From: Pseudomonadota bacterium
GTDB lineage: Bacteria; Pseudomonadota; Gammaproteobacteria; Burkholderiales; Thiobacillaceae
Length of the DNA stretch: 62,846 nt
Direction: 5' to 3'
Assembly (NCBI GenBank): GCA_021826065.1
Contig: JAKADY010000012.1
Span: 1-62,846 of the forward strand
Part shown: one piece after another, positions 15,342 to 22,560 of the stretch
Layout of the letters: each line of letters begins with the position of its first letter
Position numbering within the stretch: position 1 is the stretch's first letter
The notes under the pieces: generated by a model
Databases searched by the model: none
What the model saw: only the letters and a program-made list of their open reading frames with translations
Told to the model about the DNA's origin: nothing
Program-made: the position numbers and the translations under genes

Positions 15342-16427
15342 TCATTTCTCCAGATCGGCCAGGGTGGCGGTCTCGTGTGCCGCGCGTGCCGCGCCCTTGC
15401 GGGCGCGGTTGGCGATGGACACCGCCACCCCCACCGCCGCACCGGCCACCGCCGCACCGGCGACGAATTTGAGTGGATCGGCCGGCATGGACAAGGCCTT
15501 GTAGAAACCGCCCGCGTCCCAGAAATCCGGCTCCGAGCAGCCGATGCAGCCATGGCCCGACTCGATCGGGAAGGAGGTCTGGGCATTCCACTTGACGTGG
15601 GCACAGGCGTTGTATGTGACCGGCCCCTTGCAGCCCAGCTCGAACAGGCACCAGCCCTGGCGCGCCCCGGCGTCGTCGAAGGTCTTGGCGAACTTGCCCT
15701 GGTCATAGAAGGGCCGGCGGTAGCAGCGGTCGTGGATGGTCTCGCCATAGAAGGCGCGCGGCCGGCCCAGCCGGTCGAGCTCGGGCAGCTTGCCGAAGGT
15801 GACGAAATGCGCCAGCACGGCAGTCATCACCACCGGGATGGGCGGGCAGCCGGGGATGTTGACGATGGGCTTGTCGCGGATGATGTCGGAGATGGCCACG
15901 GCGCCGGTCGGATTGGGCTTGGCCTTGGGGATACCTCCGTACGCCGCGCAGGAACCCACCGCGACGATGGCTGCGGCCTTCGGCCCCACCTCGCGCAGCA
16001 GGTCGAGGTTGCTGCGGCCGGCGATGCAGGAGTAGGCGCCGTCCAGGCCGGTGGCCACGGAGCCGTCGATGATGAGGATGAACTTGCCCGCGTTCTCCTC
16101 GACCACCTTGTGCAGGACCTCCTCCGCCTGATGACCGGCGGCGGCCATGAGCGTCTCCTGATAGTCCAGGGAGATGGTGTCGAAGATCATGCTCTCGATG
16201 GAAGGCGAGTGCGAGCGGGTGATGGATTCCGTGCAGCCGGTGCACTCCTGGAAAGGCAGCCAGATCACGGAGGGCCTGCGCGCCTGGGCCAGGGCCTCGG
16301 CCATGGCACGCCCGGCGGTCGGCGGCAGGGCCATCAGGGTGGCGAGGGTGGCACAGTATTTGAGGAAGCTGCGGCGGGAGACACCCTGCAGTGCAAGCTT
16401 GTGCATCAGACTGCCATTCGCGTTCAT
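15342..16427 (-). CDS. hynS: [NiFe] hydrogenase small subunit, Tat-exported
   Basis: Product of 361 residues. A twin-arginine signal SRRSFLK (residues 17-23) starts the export signal. The proximal cluster motif is ECTGCTES, the standard form without the extra cysteines of oxygen-tolerant group 1d enzymes. The distal cluster has HDRC then GWC and GC, and the medial region is GCIGCSEPDFWD. A C-terminal hydrophobic segment of about 20 residues (KFVAGAAVAGAAVGVAVSI) anchors it. AGGAG lies 10 nt before the ATG at 16427. Lack of supernumerary cysteines suggests an oxygen-sensitive enzyme used under anoxia. Confidence 0.97.
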   Translation of the reverse strand: MNANGSLMHKLALQGVSRRSFLKYCATLATLMALPPTAGRAMAEALAQARRPSVIWLPFQECTGCTESITRSHSPSIESMIFDTISLDYQETLMAAAGHQAEEVLHKVVEENAGKFILIIDGSVATGLDGAYSCIAGRSNLDLLREVGPKAAAIVAVGSCAAYGGIPKAKPNPTGAVAISDIIRDKPIVNIPGCPPIPVVMTAVLAHFVTFGKLPELDRLGRPRAFYGETIHDRCYRRPFYDQGKFAKTFDDAGARQGWCLFELGCKGPVTYNACAHVKWNAQTSFPIESGHGCIGCSEPDFWDAGGFYKALSMPADPLKFVAGAAVAGAAVGVAVSIANRARKGAARAAHETATLADLEK

Positions 16428-16466
16428 GGTGATCGGACTCCTGGGGATGAATGGACAGGATTGCTT

Positions 16467-16877
16467 TCAGTTTAGATCATCGAGGCGAATATTCAGACGT
16501 TCTAATCCTGATTGGATGTCAGCAGGGTGGGCCGGCACGATCTCGGGAATGTGACAGACCTCGATCAGCTCGCTCACCAGGGTGCCGGCCTCGTTGTGGT
16601 GACGCACCCACCACACGCCCGGATAGGCGGCCTCCCGCAGGGTCGACTCGCCGCCGGTGCGCAGGGTGATCTCGACCTCGCCCTGGCCGAGCTGGGCGGC
16701 GAGCCAGTCGCGGTCGGCGGGTGTGAGGGGCAGCGCGGTGAGATCGATGGCGCCGCCCTCGCCGCTGGCCGTCAGGCGTGCGAGCTGGGCAGCGACCTCG
16801 CGCAGAACCGCCGCCGCATTACCGGTCAGCCCGGCGTCGGCGGACTCGGCGACGATGGGGATGTCCTCAAGCCCCAT
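16467..16877 (-). CDS. hupH: Hydrogenase expression/maturation protein, HupH/HyaF family
   Basis: Product of 136 residues, about half the length of full HupH proteins. The C-terminal part has YPGVWWVRHHNEAGTLVSEL followed by IEVCHIPEIVPAHPADI, matching the HupH C-terminal domain ('P.lw.V.y.n..g......iev..vP.ii.a...Di'). Family members help mature the small subunit, for example its iron-sulfur clusters. Its start overlaps the hyaD stop by 11 bp and it lies 39 bp before hynS, so the three are one transcript. The N-terminal HupH module appears reduced. Confidence 0.85.
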   Translation of the reverse strand: MGLEDIPIVAESADAGLTGNAAAVLREVAAQLARLTASGEGGAIDLTALPLTPADRDWLAAQLGQGEVEITLRTGGESTLREAAYPGVWWVRHHNEAGTLVSELIEVCHIPEIVPAHPADIQSGLERLNIRLDDLN

Positions 16878-17352
16878 GACCCCAGCGCTCTAGGATCTCG
16901 CGCGCCCGCCGGCAGGCCTCGGGTATGGCCGCCGCCACTCTCGGCGTGCAGGTCTCGCCCCAGTCCACCCGCTCAGGCTGGATGGCGATCAGGGCGCGCC
17001 GGGCGGGCCAGCGGTCAGTGAGCCGGGCGATGGCCATCAGGTCGGTCAGGCCCACCTCGTGCACGCTGGCCTTGCGGTTGCCATTGACAAAGGCGTCCAT
17101 GTCACTTCCCTCGAGCACCCGCAGCGTGCCCGGTGGGGCCTGGAGCTGGGCGGCGTCGATGACGATGAGGGCATCGGCCTCGGCGATGGGGCCGGCCAGG
17201 GTGAAGGAGAGCGTGCCGCCGTCGAGGTAGTCGATCGACTCGAGGCCGGCCACCGTAGCGTACGCACCCTCACGCAGGGCCTGCACGACGTGCACCCCCA
17301 CGCCTTCATCCTGCAGCAGGGTGTTGCCGATGCCGAGCACGAGCGCCTTCAT
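16867..17352 (-). CDS. hyaD: [NiFe] hydrogenase maturation protease (HyaD/HupD family, M52)
   Basis: Product of 161 residues. It starts with the family signature LVLGIGNTLLQDEGVGVHVV (nickel-ligand Glu/Asp in the DEG motif), then DGGTLSF, VIDAAQLQAPPGTLRV with a conserved Asp, and SVHEVGLTDLM with the His ligand. It cleaves the C-terminal tail of HynL after the DPCxxCxxH motif once nickel is inserted. The ATG at 17352 is used; a TTG at 17361 would add three residues. It is the first gene of the minus-strand hydrogenase block and is divergent from hypC. Confidence 0.94.
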   Translation of the reverse strand: MKALVLGIGNTLLQDEGVGVHVVQALREGAYATVAGLESIDYLDGGTLSFTLAGPIAEADALIVIDAAQLQAPPGTLRVLEGSDMDAFVNGNRKASVHEVGLTDLMAIARLTDRWPARRALIAIQPERVDWGETCTPRVAAAIPEACRRAREILERWGHGA

Positions 17353-17414
17353 CAGCTTCAAGCTAGCATCTGTCAGGCGAATGGCAACCCGTCGACGGTT
17401 CGGGGCCGGCGCCG

Positions 17415-17443
17415 ATGGCAGCGGCAGTCACCCGGCGTATACT
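17415..17443 (+). promoter_or_regulatory. Candidate sigma70-type promoter for hypC
   Basis: ATGGCA at 17415-17420 (four of six matches to TTGACA) and TATACT at 17438-17443 (five of six matches to TATAAT) are 17 bp apart, placing transcription start near 17450, about 25 nt before the hypC ATG. No Shine-Dalgarno sequence is seen between. Prediction from sequence only. Confidence 0.5.
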
Positions 17444-17474
17444 GGTGAGCGTCTTCCCGCTTGTACACCGCCCG

Positions 17475-17732
17475 ATGTGTCTGACCATACCCATGCGCGT
17501 GGAGTCCGTCGAGGGTCTCATGGCACGCTGCCAGGCCCTGGGGGTGAGGCGCGAGGTCTCCCTGCTCTATCTGCAGCACGACACGCCCGCCGTCGGTGAC
17601 TATGTCATGGTCCACCTGGGGCAGGCCACGGCAAGGGTGAGCGAGGACGACGCACGGGAGGCCTGGCGGCTCTATGGCGAGATCATGGCCGAGCTGGGCA
17701 GCCCGTTGGATGACGACCCGCTCGCGGGCTAG
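17475..17732 (+). CDS. hypC: Hydrogenase maturation chaperone HypC/HupF
   Basis: Product of 85 residues starting MCLTIPMRVE, the HypC signature; Cys2 is the residue that carries the Fe(CN)2CO precursor with HypD and binds the large subunit before nickel insertion. GDYVMVHLGQATARVSEDDA is the conserved middle. The ATG at 17475 is fixed by the need for the N-terminal Met-Cys. It is divergent from hyaD, and no hypA, B, D, E or F is in the window, so the rest of the maturation set must be elsewhere. Confidence 0.94.
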   Translation: MCLTIPMRVESVEGLMARCQALGVRREVSLLYLQHDTPAVGDYVMVHLGQATARVSEDDAREAWRLYGEIMAELGSPLDDDPLAG

Positions 17733-17746
17733 GTTGCCCGCCGGAC

Positions 17747-18055
17747 TCAATCCAGGCTGTTGCGGGCGTGGGCCTGGGCCTCGGCCTCGGCCTGACCGCG
17801 CGGGTCTGGCACGGCCTGCACGGCGTCGAGCGCGTCCTTCAGGGTCTCGTCCGGCAGGGCGTTGAGGCTCTCGGCCAACACCTCGGCCGCATCGATGGTG
17901 TCCTGCTCCTGCGGCAGGGTCTCGGTGTCCAGGTTGGCCACCAACACGGCTGCGGCGCCGGCCACCTGCAGCAGACGCTGACGCTCGATCATCAGCAGCT
18001 CGATCTCCTTCCTGAGCAGGGTGACTTCCTCATCGTTCAAGGCGTGTCGGGTCAT
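17747..18055 (-). CDS. Unknown small acidic helical protein
   Basis: Product of 102 residues, not recognised. The first half is a probable coiled coil (LLRKEIELLMIERQRLLQV), then an Ala/Val helix, then an acidic region with ETLPQEQDTIDAAEVLAESL. There is no signal peptide or cysteine. AAAGGGGAAG lies close upstream of the ATG at 18055. It converges on hypC with 14 bp between stops. A hydrogenase link is possible only by proximity. Confidence 0.6.
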   Translation of the reverse strand: MTRHALNDEEVTLLRKEIELLMIERQRLLQVAGAAAVLVANLDTETLPQEQDTIDAAEVLAESLNALPDETLKDALDAVQAVPDPRGQAEAEAQAHARNSLD

Positions 18056-18206
18056 GGCTTCCCCTTTCGGTGGTCGGGTTGGACGGTCCCGGCTCGGGCC
18101 ATGGCCAGCCCGCCGCCCGGGGTGAGACAGGGACGCTCGCCGTGCGCCGGCGCACCGTCCATGGGGGTGAGATAATAGCCGACGAACGCCCCGGATATCA
18201 CCGCCC

Positions 18207-19289
18207 GTGTTGCTGCGCCCCGTCAAGCTGGACGATGTGGTCTCGGATCAGGCCCTGACCTGCGACCTGTACACCGCCACCGGCACCCTGCTGGCGACGG
18301 CCGGCACTCGCCTCGACAGCCCCGAACAGCTCCGGCGGCTCGCCGGCCAGCCGCTCTACCGCCGCCCGGACAGTGTAAAGCCCGCGTCCCATCCCGGTGA
18401 GCGTCTGCAGGCCTTGGCGGCCGAGCTCGCCGCGCTCTCCGGGCTCGGCCCGCTCCCGGCGCTAGCGGAAGGTGCGAGACGCCTGGCCGCCGAGCTCACC
18501 AATCTCTATTTCCAGGATCACGAGGCCGCGCTGGGGCTCGTACGGCTGCTGCCCATGCCCGGTCATGCCGTCCGCCACTGCCTGCACAGCGCCCTGATCG
18601 CCCTGACGATCGGCGAGGCCCTGGGCTGGCCGGAGGATCGGCTCTGCGCCCTGGCCGGGGCGGCGCTCACCATGAATCTTGCGGAGATGCCGCTGCACGA
18701 GCAGCTCGCCCTCGGCGCGTCAGCGCTCAGCGAGGCCCAGCGCGAGCGCCTGCTGGGACACCCGGCCGCCGCCGCCGACCGGCTCGCCGCCGCCGGGTTG
18801 GACGAGCGCGAGTGGCTCGCCGCCGTGCGGGCCCATCACGAACACCTGGATGGCAGCGGCTACCCGGCGCGCCTGGCGGGCGAGGCCATCCCCCCGGCGG
18901 CCCGCATCCTGCGCGTGGCCGACGTCTATTGCGCCAAGGTGGGCCGCCGCTACTACCGCCCAGCGCGCACGCCGGAGCTCGCCTTCCGCGGACTGTTCGG
19001 CGCCGAGCGCCAGCGGCTGGACATGCAGCTCGCCGCGCATCTGCTGCGCCGACTGGGCCTGTATCCGCCCGGCACCCTGGTGCGCTTGTCCAACCGCGAG
19101 ACGGCCGTGGTCACACGCTATCCCGGGCGGCAGAAGGCCTTGCGCCAGGTGGTGAGCTTTCTCGACTATCGCGGCCGGGCGCAGGAGCGTCCCCAGGTGC
19201 GCGATCTCCACCGGCACCCCATGCTCGGCCCCGCGGAGCCGGACCCGGGCTGGCCAGCGATCGACTGGGCACGGTTATGGGGTTATTGA
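18207..19289 (+). CDS. HD-GYP-domain-like protein lacking the HD dyad
   Basis: Product of 360 residues with a GTG start. The C-terminal two thirds follow the HD-GYP layout: [19 protein letters not shown], a HP motif ([12 protein letters not shown]), then [11 protein letters not shown] and [12 protein letters not shown]. Where active enzymes have LLHDIGK it reads ALTMNLAEM, so both His and Asp of the metal-binding dyad are gone, and the later D.DAL is DVYCAK. It is therefore probably not a c-di-GMP phosphodiesterase and may be a binding or regulatory protein. The N-terminal 70 residues resemble the small beta domain found before some HD-GYP domains. A GATAAT at 18171-18176 could be its -10 element. 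Confidence 0.85.
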   Translation: MLLRPVKLDDVVSDQALTCDLYTATGTLLATAGTRLDSPEQLRRLAGQPLYRRPDSVKPASHPGERLQALAAELAALSGLGPLPALAEGARRLAAELTNLYFQDHEAALGLVRLLPMPGHAVRHCLHSALIALTIGEALGWPEDRLCALAGAALTMNLAEMPLHEQLALGASALSEAQRERLLGHPAAAADRLAAAGLDEREWLAAVRAHHEHLDGSGYPARLAGEAIPPAARILRVADVYCAKVGRRYYRPARTPELAFRGLFGAERQRLDMQLAAHLLRRLGLYPPGTLVRLSNRETAVVTRYPGRQKALRQVVSFLDYRGRAQERPQVRDLHRHPMLGPAEPDPGWPAIDWARLWGY

Positions 19290-19306
19290 TCCGTTCATCG
19301 AGCCGC

Positions 19307-20113
19307 TCACCGGGCCGCTACGAGCAGGCGCTCGATCAGGTAGGCCGCGGCCATCAGGCCGAAGGTGGCGGTGACGCAGACCGAGGAGCCATAGCCGGCG
19401 CAGTTGAGCCCGTGCAGGTGCCCGTCGTCCGGACGCTCGTAACAGGCGCCCCCGTCGGCCAGCGGGCGGCTGAGGGGTTCCGTCGAGTACACGCAGGGGA
19501 TGCCGAAACGCCGACCGGGCTCGCGCGGATAGCCGTGCCAGCGGCGCAGGTTGGCGCGCAGCCGGGCCAGCAGGGGATCCTGGGTGGTCTGGGCCAGGTC
19601 GGCGATGCGCACACGGGTCGGGTCGCGTCGGCCGCCGGCGCCGCCCACGCAGACCAGTGGCAGGCGGCGGGTCCGGCAATGCACCACCAGGGCGGTCTTG
19701 GCGCGGCTCGCATCGATGGCGTCCACCACACCGTCGAAGTCGGCGTCGAGGAGCCGGGCCACATTCTCCGCGTCGAGGAATTCCTCCACCCCGCACACCT
19801 CGCAGCCGGGCTGGATCTCACGGATACGCCCGGCCATGGCCTGCACCTTGGCCATGCCCAGGGTGCCCTCCAGGGCATGGACCTGGCGGTTGATGTTGGA
19901 CTCGGCCACATGGTCGGGGTCGATCAGGGTGAGATGGCCCACACCGCTGCGGGCCAGGGCCTCGGCCGTCCAGGAACCGACGCCGCCGACCCCGACCACA
20001 CAGACGCGTGCGCGCTGCAGGCGCTCCAGGCTGCCGGAACCGTAGAGCCGGCGCACCCCGCCGAAGCGGCGCTCGCGGTCGACGGAGGCCTGACCGGGGA
20101 AGAGGTCACTCAT
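19307..20113 (-). CDS. tcdA: tRNA threonylcarbamoyladenosine dehydratase TcdA (CsdL)
   Basis: Product of 268 residues. It is an E1-like ATP-dependent enzyme: VCVVGVGGVGSWTAEALARSG nucleotide-binding loop, then LTLIDPDHVAESNINRQ, DAIDASRAKTALVVHC and a C-terminal GLNCAGYGSSVCVTATFGL. TcdA converts t6A37 in tRNA to its cyclic form. The ATG at 20113 is chosen because homologues begin close to this point; the 36 nt upstream encode an unrelated His/Gln-rich stretch. It converges with the HD-GYP-like gene and diverges from the lipoprotein gene. Confidence 0.93.
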   Translation of the reverse strand: MSDLFPGQASVDRERRFGGVRRLYGSGSLERLQRARVCVVGVGGVGSWTAEALARSGVGHLTLIDPDHVAESNINRQVHALEGTLGMAKVQAMAGRIREIQPGCEVCGVEEFLDAENVARLLDADFDGVVDAIDASRAKTALVVHCRTRRLPLVCVGGAGGRRDPTRVRIADLAQTTQDPLLARLRANLRRWHGYPREPGRRFGIPCVYSTEPLSRPLADGGACYERPDDGHLHGLNCAGYGSSVCVTATFGLMAAAYLIERLLVAAR

Positions 20114-20187
20114 CGCGTGGGCTTGTGGTTGAGCGTGCCTATGGTGCATGTGCGAGACACCGCCGTCCAGGGGCTGGGCCGCGCCGG

Positions 20188-20772
20188 ATGAGACGCCTGC
20201 GCGTCGGCCTCATCCTCGCCACGCTGCTCGTCCTGGGCGGCTGCGGCACCACGGCCATCACGCCGCCCCGCGCCCTGGACCCGGTCCCGGTCTTCGTGCT
20301 CGACCACGGCCGGCACACGAGCCTGGTGCTCACCGCCGCCGATGGCAGCCTGTATCGCTACGCCTACGGGGACTGGCGCTATTACGCCGAGCGCGACACC
20401 GGTGCCTGGAGCGCCCTGGCCGCCTTGTTTTGGCCCACGCCGGGCGCACTGGGCCACCGCCGCCTGCCGGGGCCGCCCACCGCCGAGGCGGTCGAGCGGC
20501 AGGTCCGCGTGGCGATCCGCGCGCTACACGTCCTGCAGGTGGAGCGACACCGTGCGCAGGCCCTGCACGCCCGCCTGAAGGGCATCATCGAGGTCTCACC
20601 GCAGCGGCTGGAGGTGCCCGAGGTCGACCTCGTCTTCGTCCCCCACCCGCGCGACTACAGCCTCGCGCACAACTCCAACCAGGCCGTGGCCGATTGGCTG
20701 GGCGAGCTGGGTTGTGCTGTCTCACGGCGGCCGGTGCTGTCCGGCTGGCGGATCGACACCGCGCCCCCTTGA
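20188..20772 (+). CDS. Lipoprotein, DUF2459-like
   Basis: Product of 194 residues with a lipobox LVLGGC (Cys19) after a short positive N-terminus. The mature protein contains VPVFVLDHGRHTSLVLTA and RYAYGDWRYYAERD, like the 'v...GWHtglvl' start of DUF2459 proteins, and ends with FVPHPRDYSLAHNSNQAVADW. Relatives are uncharacterised, possibly papain-like (NlpC/P60-related) folds. The GGATG at 20186-20190 sets the start. Transcribed away from tcdA, toward the thioredoxin-like gene 69 bp on. Confidence 0.65.
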   Translation: MRRLRVGLILATLLVLGGCGTTAITPPRALDPVPVFVLDHGRHTSLVLTAADGSLYRYAYGDWRYYAERDTGAWSALAALFWPTPGALGHRRLPGPPTAEAVERQVRVAIRALHVLQVERHRAQALHARLKGIIEVSPQRLEVPEVDLVFVPHPRDYSLAHNSNQAVADWLGELGCAVSRRPVLSGWRIDTAPP

Positions 20773-20841
20773 ACCCTGGCACCCGCAACCCCGCGGCCGC
20801 ATTCGAATCCAATACACATCCATCCGGCCCCGAGTCCTCGC

Positions 20842-21696
20842 ATGAACGCCCTACCCCATGTCCTCGACGCCACCCGCGACAACTTCGATGCCCTGGTCTT
20901 GGGCAATTCCGCCCGCGGCCTGGTGCTGGTGCACTATTGGACGCCCAGGGCGGGGCCATGCCTGCGCCTCATGCCGCGGCTCACACGGCTGGCCGAACAC
21001 TATGGCGGGCGCTTCCTGCTGGTGCAGGTCAATACCGACGAGCTTGGGGCCCTCGCCCGTAGCCAGGGGGTCACCAGCGTGCCGACGGTCAAGTTCTACC
21101 TGCACGGCCAGGTCGTCCACACCATCCACGGCGCCGAACCCGACAGCACCTTCGAGGCGGCCCTCGCCCGCTTCATTGCCCGCCCCGAGGACCGTCTGCG
21201 CACCGAGGCGCTCAAGGCGCACCAGGCCGGCCGCACGCGCGAGGCCATCGAGCTGCTGGCACGCGCCGCGGTGGAGCGCCCCGACGACCTCGCCATCGCC
21301 GTCGATCTGGCGAAGCTGTTGACCCTCGACGGTCAGCCTGAGCGGGCCCTACAGCTGCTGTCCAGCCTGCCGCGCGCGGCCCGGCAAGACGCACGGGTGG
21401 CCACCTTGCTCGCCCATCTGGAGCTGCTCGACAGCGCCCGCAACGGGCCTGCCGATGCCGCGGCGCGCCTGGCCGCCGACCCCGGCGATGCCGAGGCGCG
21501 CCTGACGCTGGCCGCGCGCGACCTGGTGGAAGACCGGCTGGAGGCCGCGCTCGAGGGCCTGCTCGCCCTCGCCCGCTCGTCACCGGATTACCGCGACGAC
21601 ATCGGCCGGCGTGCACTCATCGCCCTGTTCGAGATGCTCGGACCCGAGCACGCACTCACCCGCGGCTATCGTGCCCGCCTGGCGTCCGGTGCCTGA
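20842..21696 (+). CDS. Thioredoxin-domain protein with TPR-like C-terminus (CnoX/YbbN-like)
   Basis: Product of 284 residues. Residues 1-115 are a thioredoxin fold: VLVHYWTPRAGPCLRLMPRL, where the usual CGPC is AGPC, so only the second cysteine remains, then a cis-proline segment VTSVPTVKFYLHG. The rest is a helical tetratricopeptide-like region (EALKAHQAGRTREAIELLA). This architecture matches CnoX, a chaperone that protects substrates from oxidation and hands them to GroEL. It is followed at once by the DUF3025 gene (TGAGTG junction). Confidence 0.85.
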   Translation: MNALPHVLDATRDNFDALVLGNSARGLVLVHYWTPRAGPCLRLMPRLTRLAEHYGGRFLLVQVNTDELGALARSQGVTSVPTVKFYLHGQVVHTIHGAEPDSTFEAALARFIARPEDRLRTEALKAHQAGRTREAIELLARAAVERPDDLAIAVDLAKLLTLDGQPERALQLLSSLPRAARQDARVATLLAHLELLDSARNGPADAAARLAADPGDAEARLTLAARDLVEDRLEAALEGLLALARSSPDYRDDIGRRALIALFEMLGPEHALTRGYRARLASGA

Positions 21697-22491
21697 GTGC
21701 GCGCCGGTTTGTCGGGTGAGCGCTGGCGGGCGGCGGTCTTCGCCGACCCATTGCTGGCCAGCATCAAGGCCGTCAGCGCCGGTTTGGCGCAACATGACGA
21801 CTGGCCGGGGCTGGACACGCTAAACCGTCTGGCGGCCCGCAGCGGCCTGACCAATGCACGCGGGCTGCCTCTGCGTTTCGTGGCGCAGACCGTGCGTCGC
21901 GGCCAGCTCGACTATGAGCGGCACATCCTGGAAACGGGCGAGGTGCCGACGCGGCCGCACAACTGGCACGACCTGTTCAACGCCCTTATCTGGCTCAGCT
22001 TCCCCCGCAGCAAGGCCACCCTCAACGCCCTGCAGTGCGCTGCCCTCGCGCAGCGCGGCGCACCGGGGCGGCGGCCGCCGCTGTCGGATGCGGCGACCCT
22101 GTTCGACGAGAGCGGACTCGTCCTGGTCGCGCCCGATGAATGCCTGGCCGCCGCCTTGCGTGCCCGGCGCTGGCGCGAGGCCTTCGTCACCCGACGCGCC
22201 GAGTGGGCGGGGGCGCGCTGCTACGTCTTCGGACACGCCCTGCTGGAGAAGGCCCTGGCCCCTTTCCCGGCCATGACCGGCAAGTGTCTCAGCCTGTGCC
22301 TGTCGCCGTCGCAGCCCAGTGAGGCGGCGCTCAGCGCCATCATCGACGCCCACGTCGCCGCATGCTGGTCTCAAGGGGTCATCCGCCGGCCGGCCGACCT
22401 CTTTCCCGTCCCGGTCCTGGGCATCCCGGGTTTGTGGCCGGCCAACGCGGCGCCGACGTTCTACGACGACACGCGCGTCTTCCGCCCGTGA
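21697..22491 (+). CDS. DUF3025-family protein
   Basis: Product of 264 residues starting at a GTG joined to the preceding stop (TGA GTG), so coupled to the thioredoxin-like gene. The diagnostic motif is HNWHDLFNALIWLSFPRSKA, with a later MTGKCLSLCLSP and a C-terminal VPVLGIPGLWPANAAPTFYDD. The family is widespread in proteobacteria, soluble, and of unknown function; the invariant His/Trp/Asp cluster could be a binding site. Confidence 0.85.
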   Translation: MRAGLSGERWRAAVFADPLLASIKAVSAGLAQHDDWPGLDTLNRLAARSGLTNARGLPLRFVAQTVRRGQLDYERHILETGEVPTRPHNWHDLFNALIWLSFPRSKATLNALQCAALAQRGAPGRRPPLSDAATLFDESGLVLVAPDECLAAALRARRWREAFVTRRAEWAGARCYVFGHALLEKALAPFPAMTGKCLSLCLSPSQPSEAALSAIIDAHVAACWSQGVIRRPADLFPVPVLGIPGLWPANAAPTFYDDTRVFRP

Positions 22492-22560
22492 ACGACGCGT
22501 GGGGTGTCATCGGCAAGTCCAGGAACAGCCGCTAGAATGCGACGAGACCACACCCCTACC

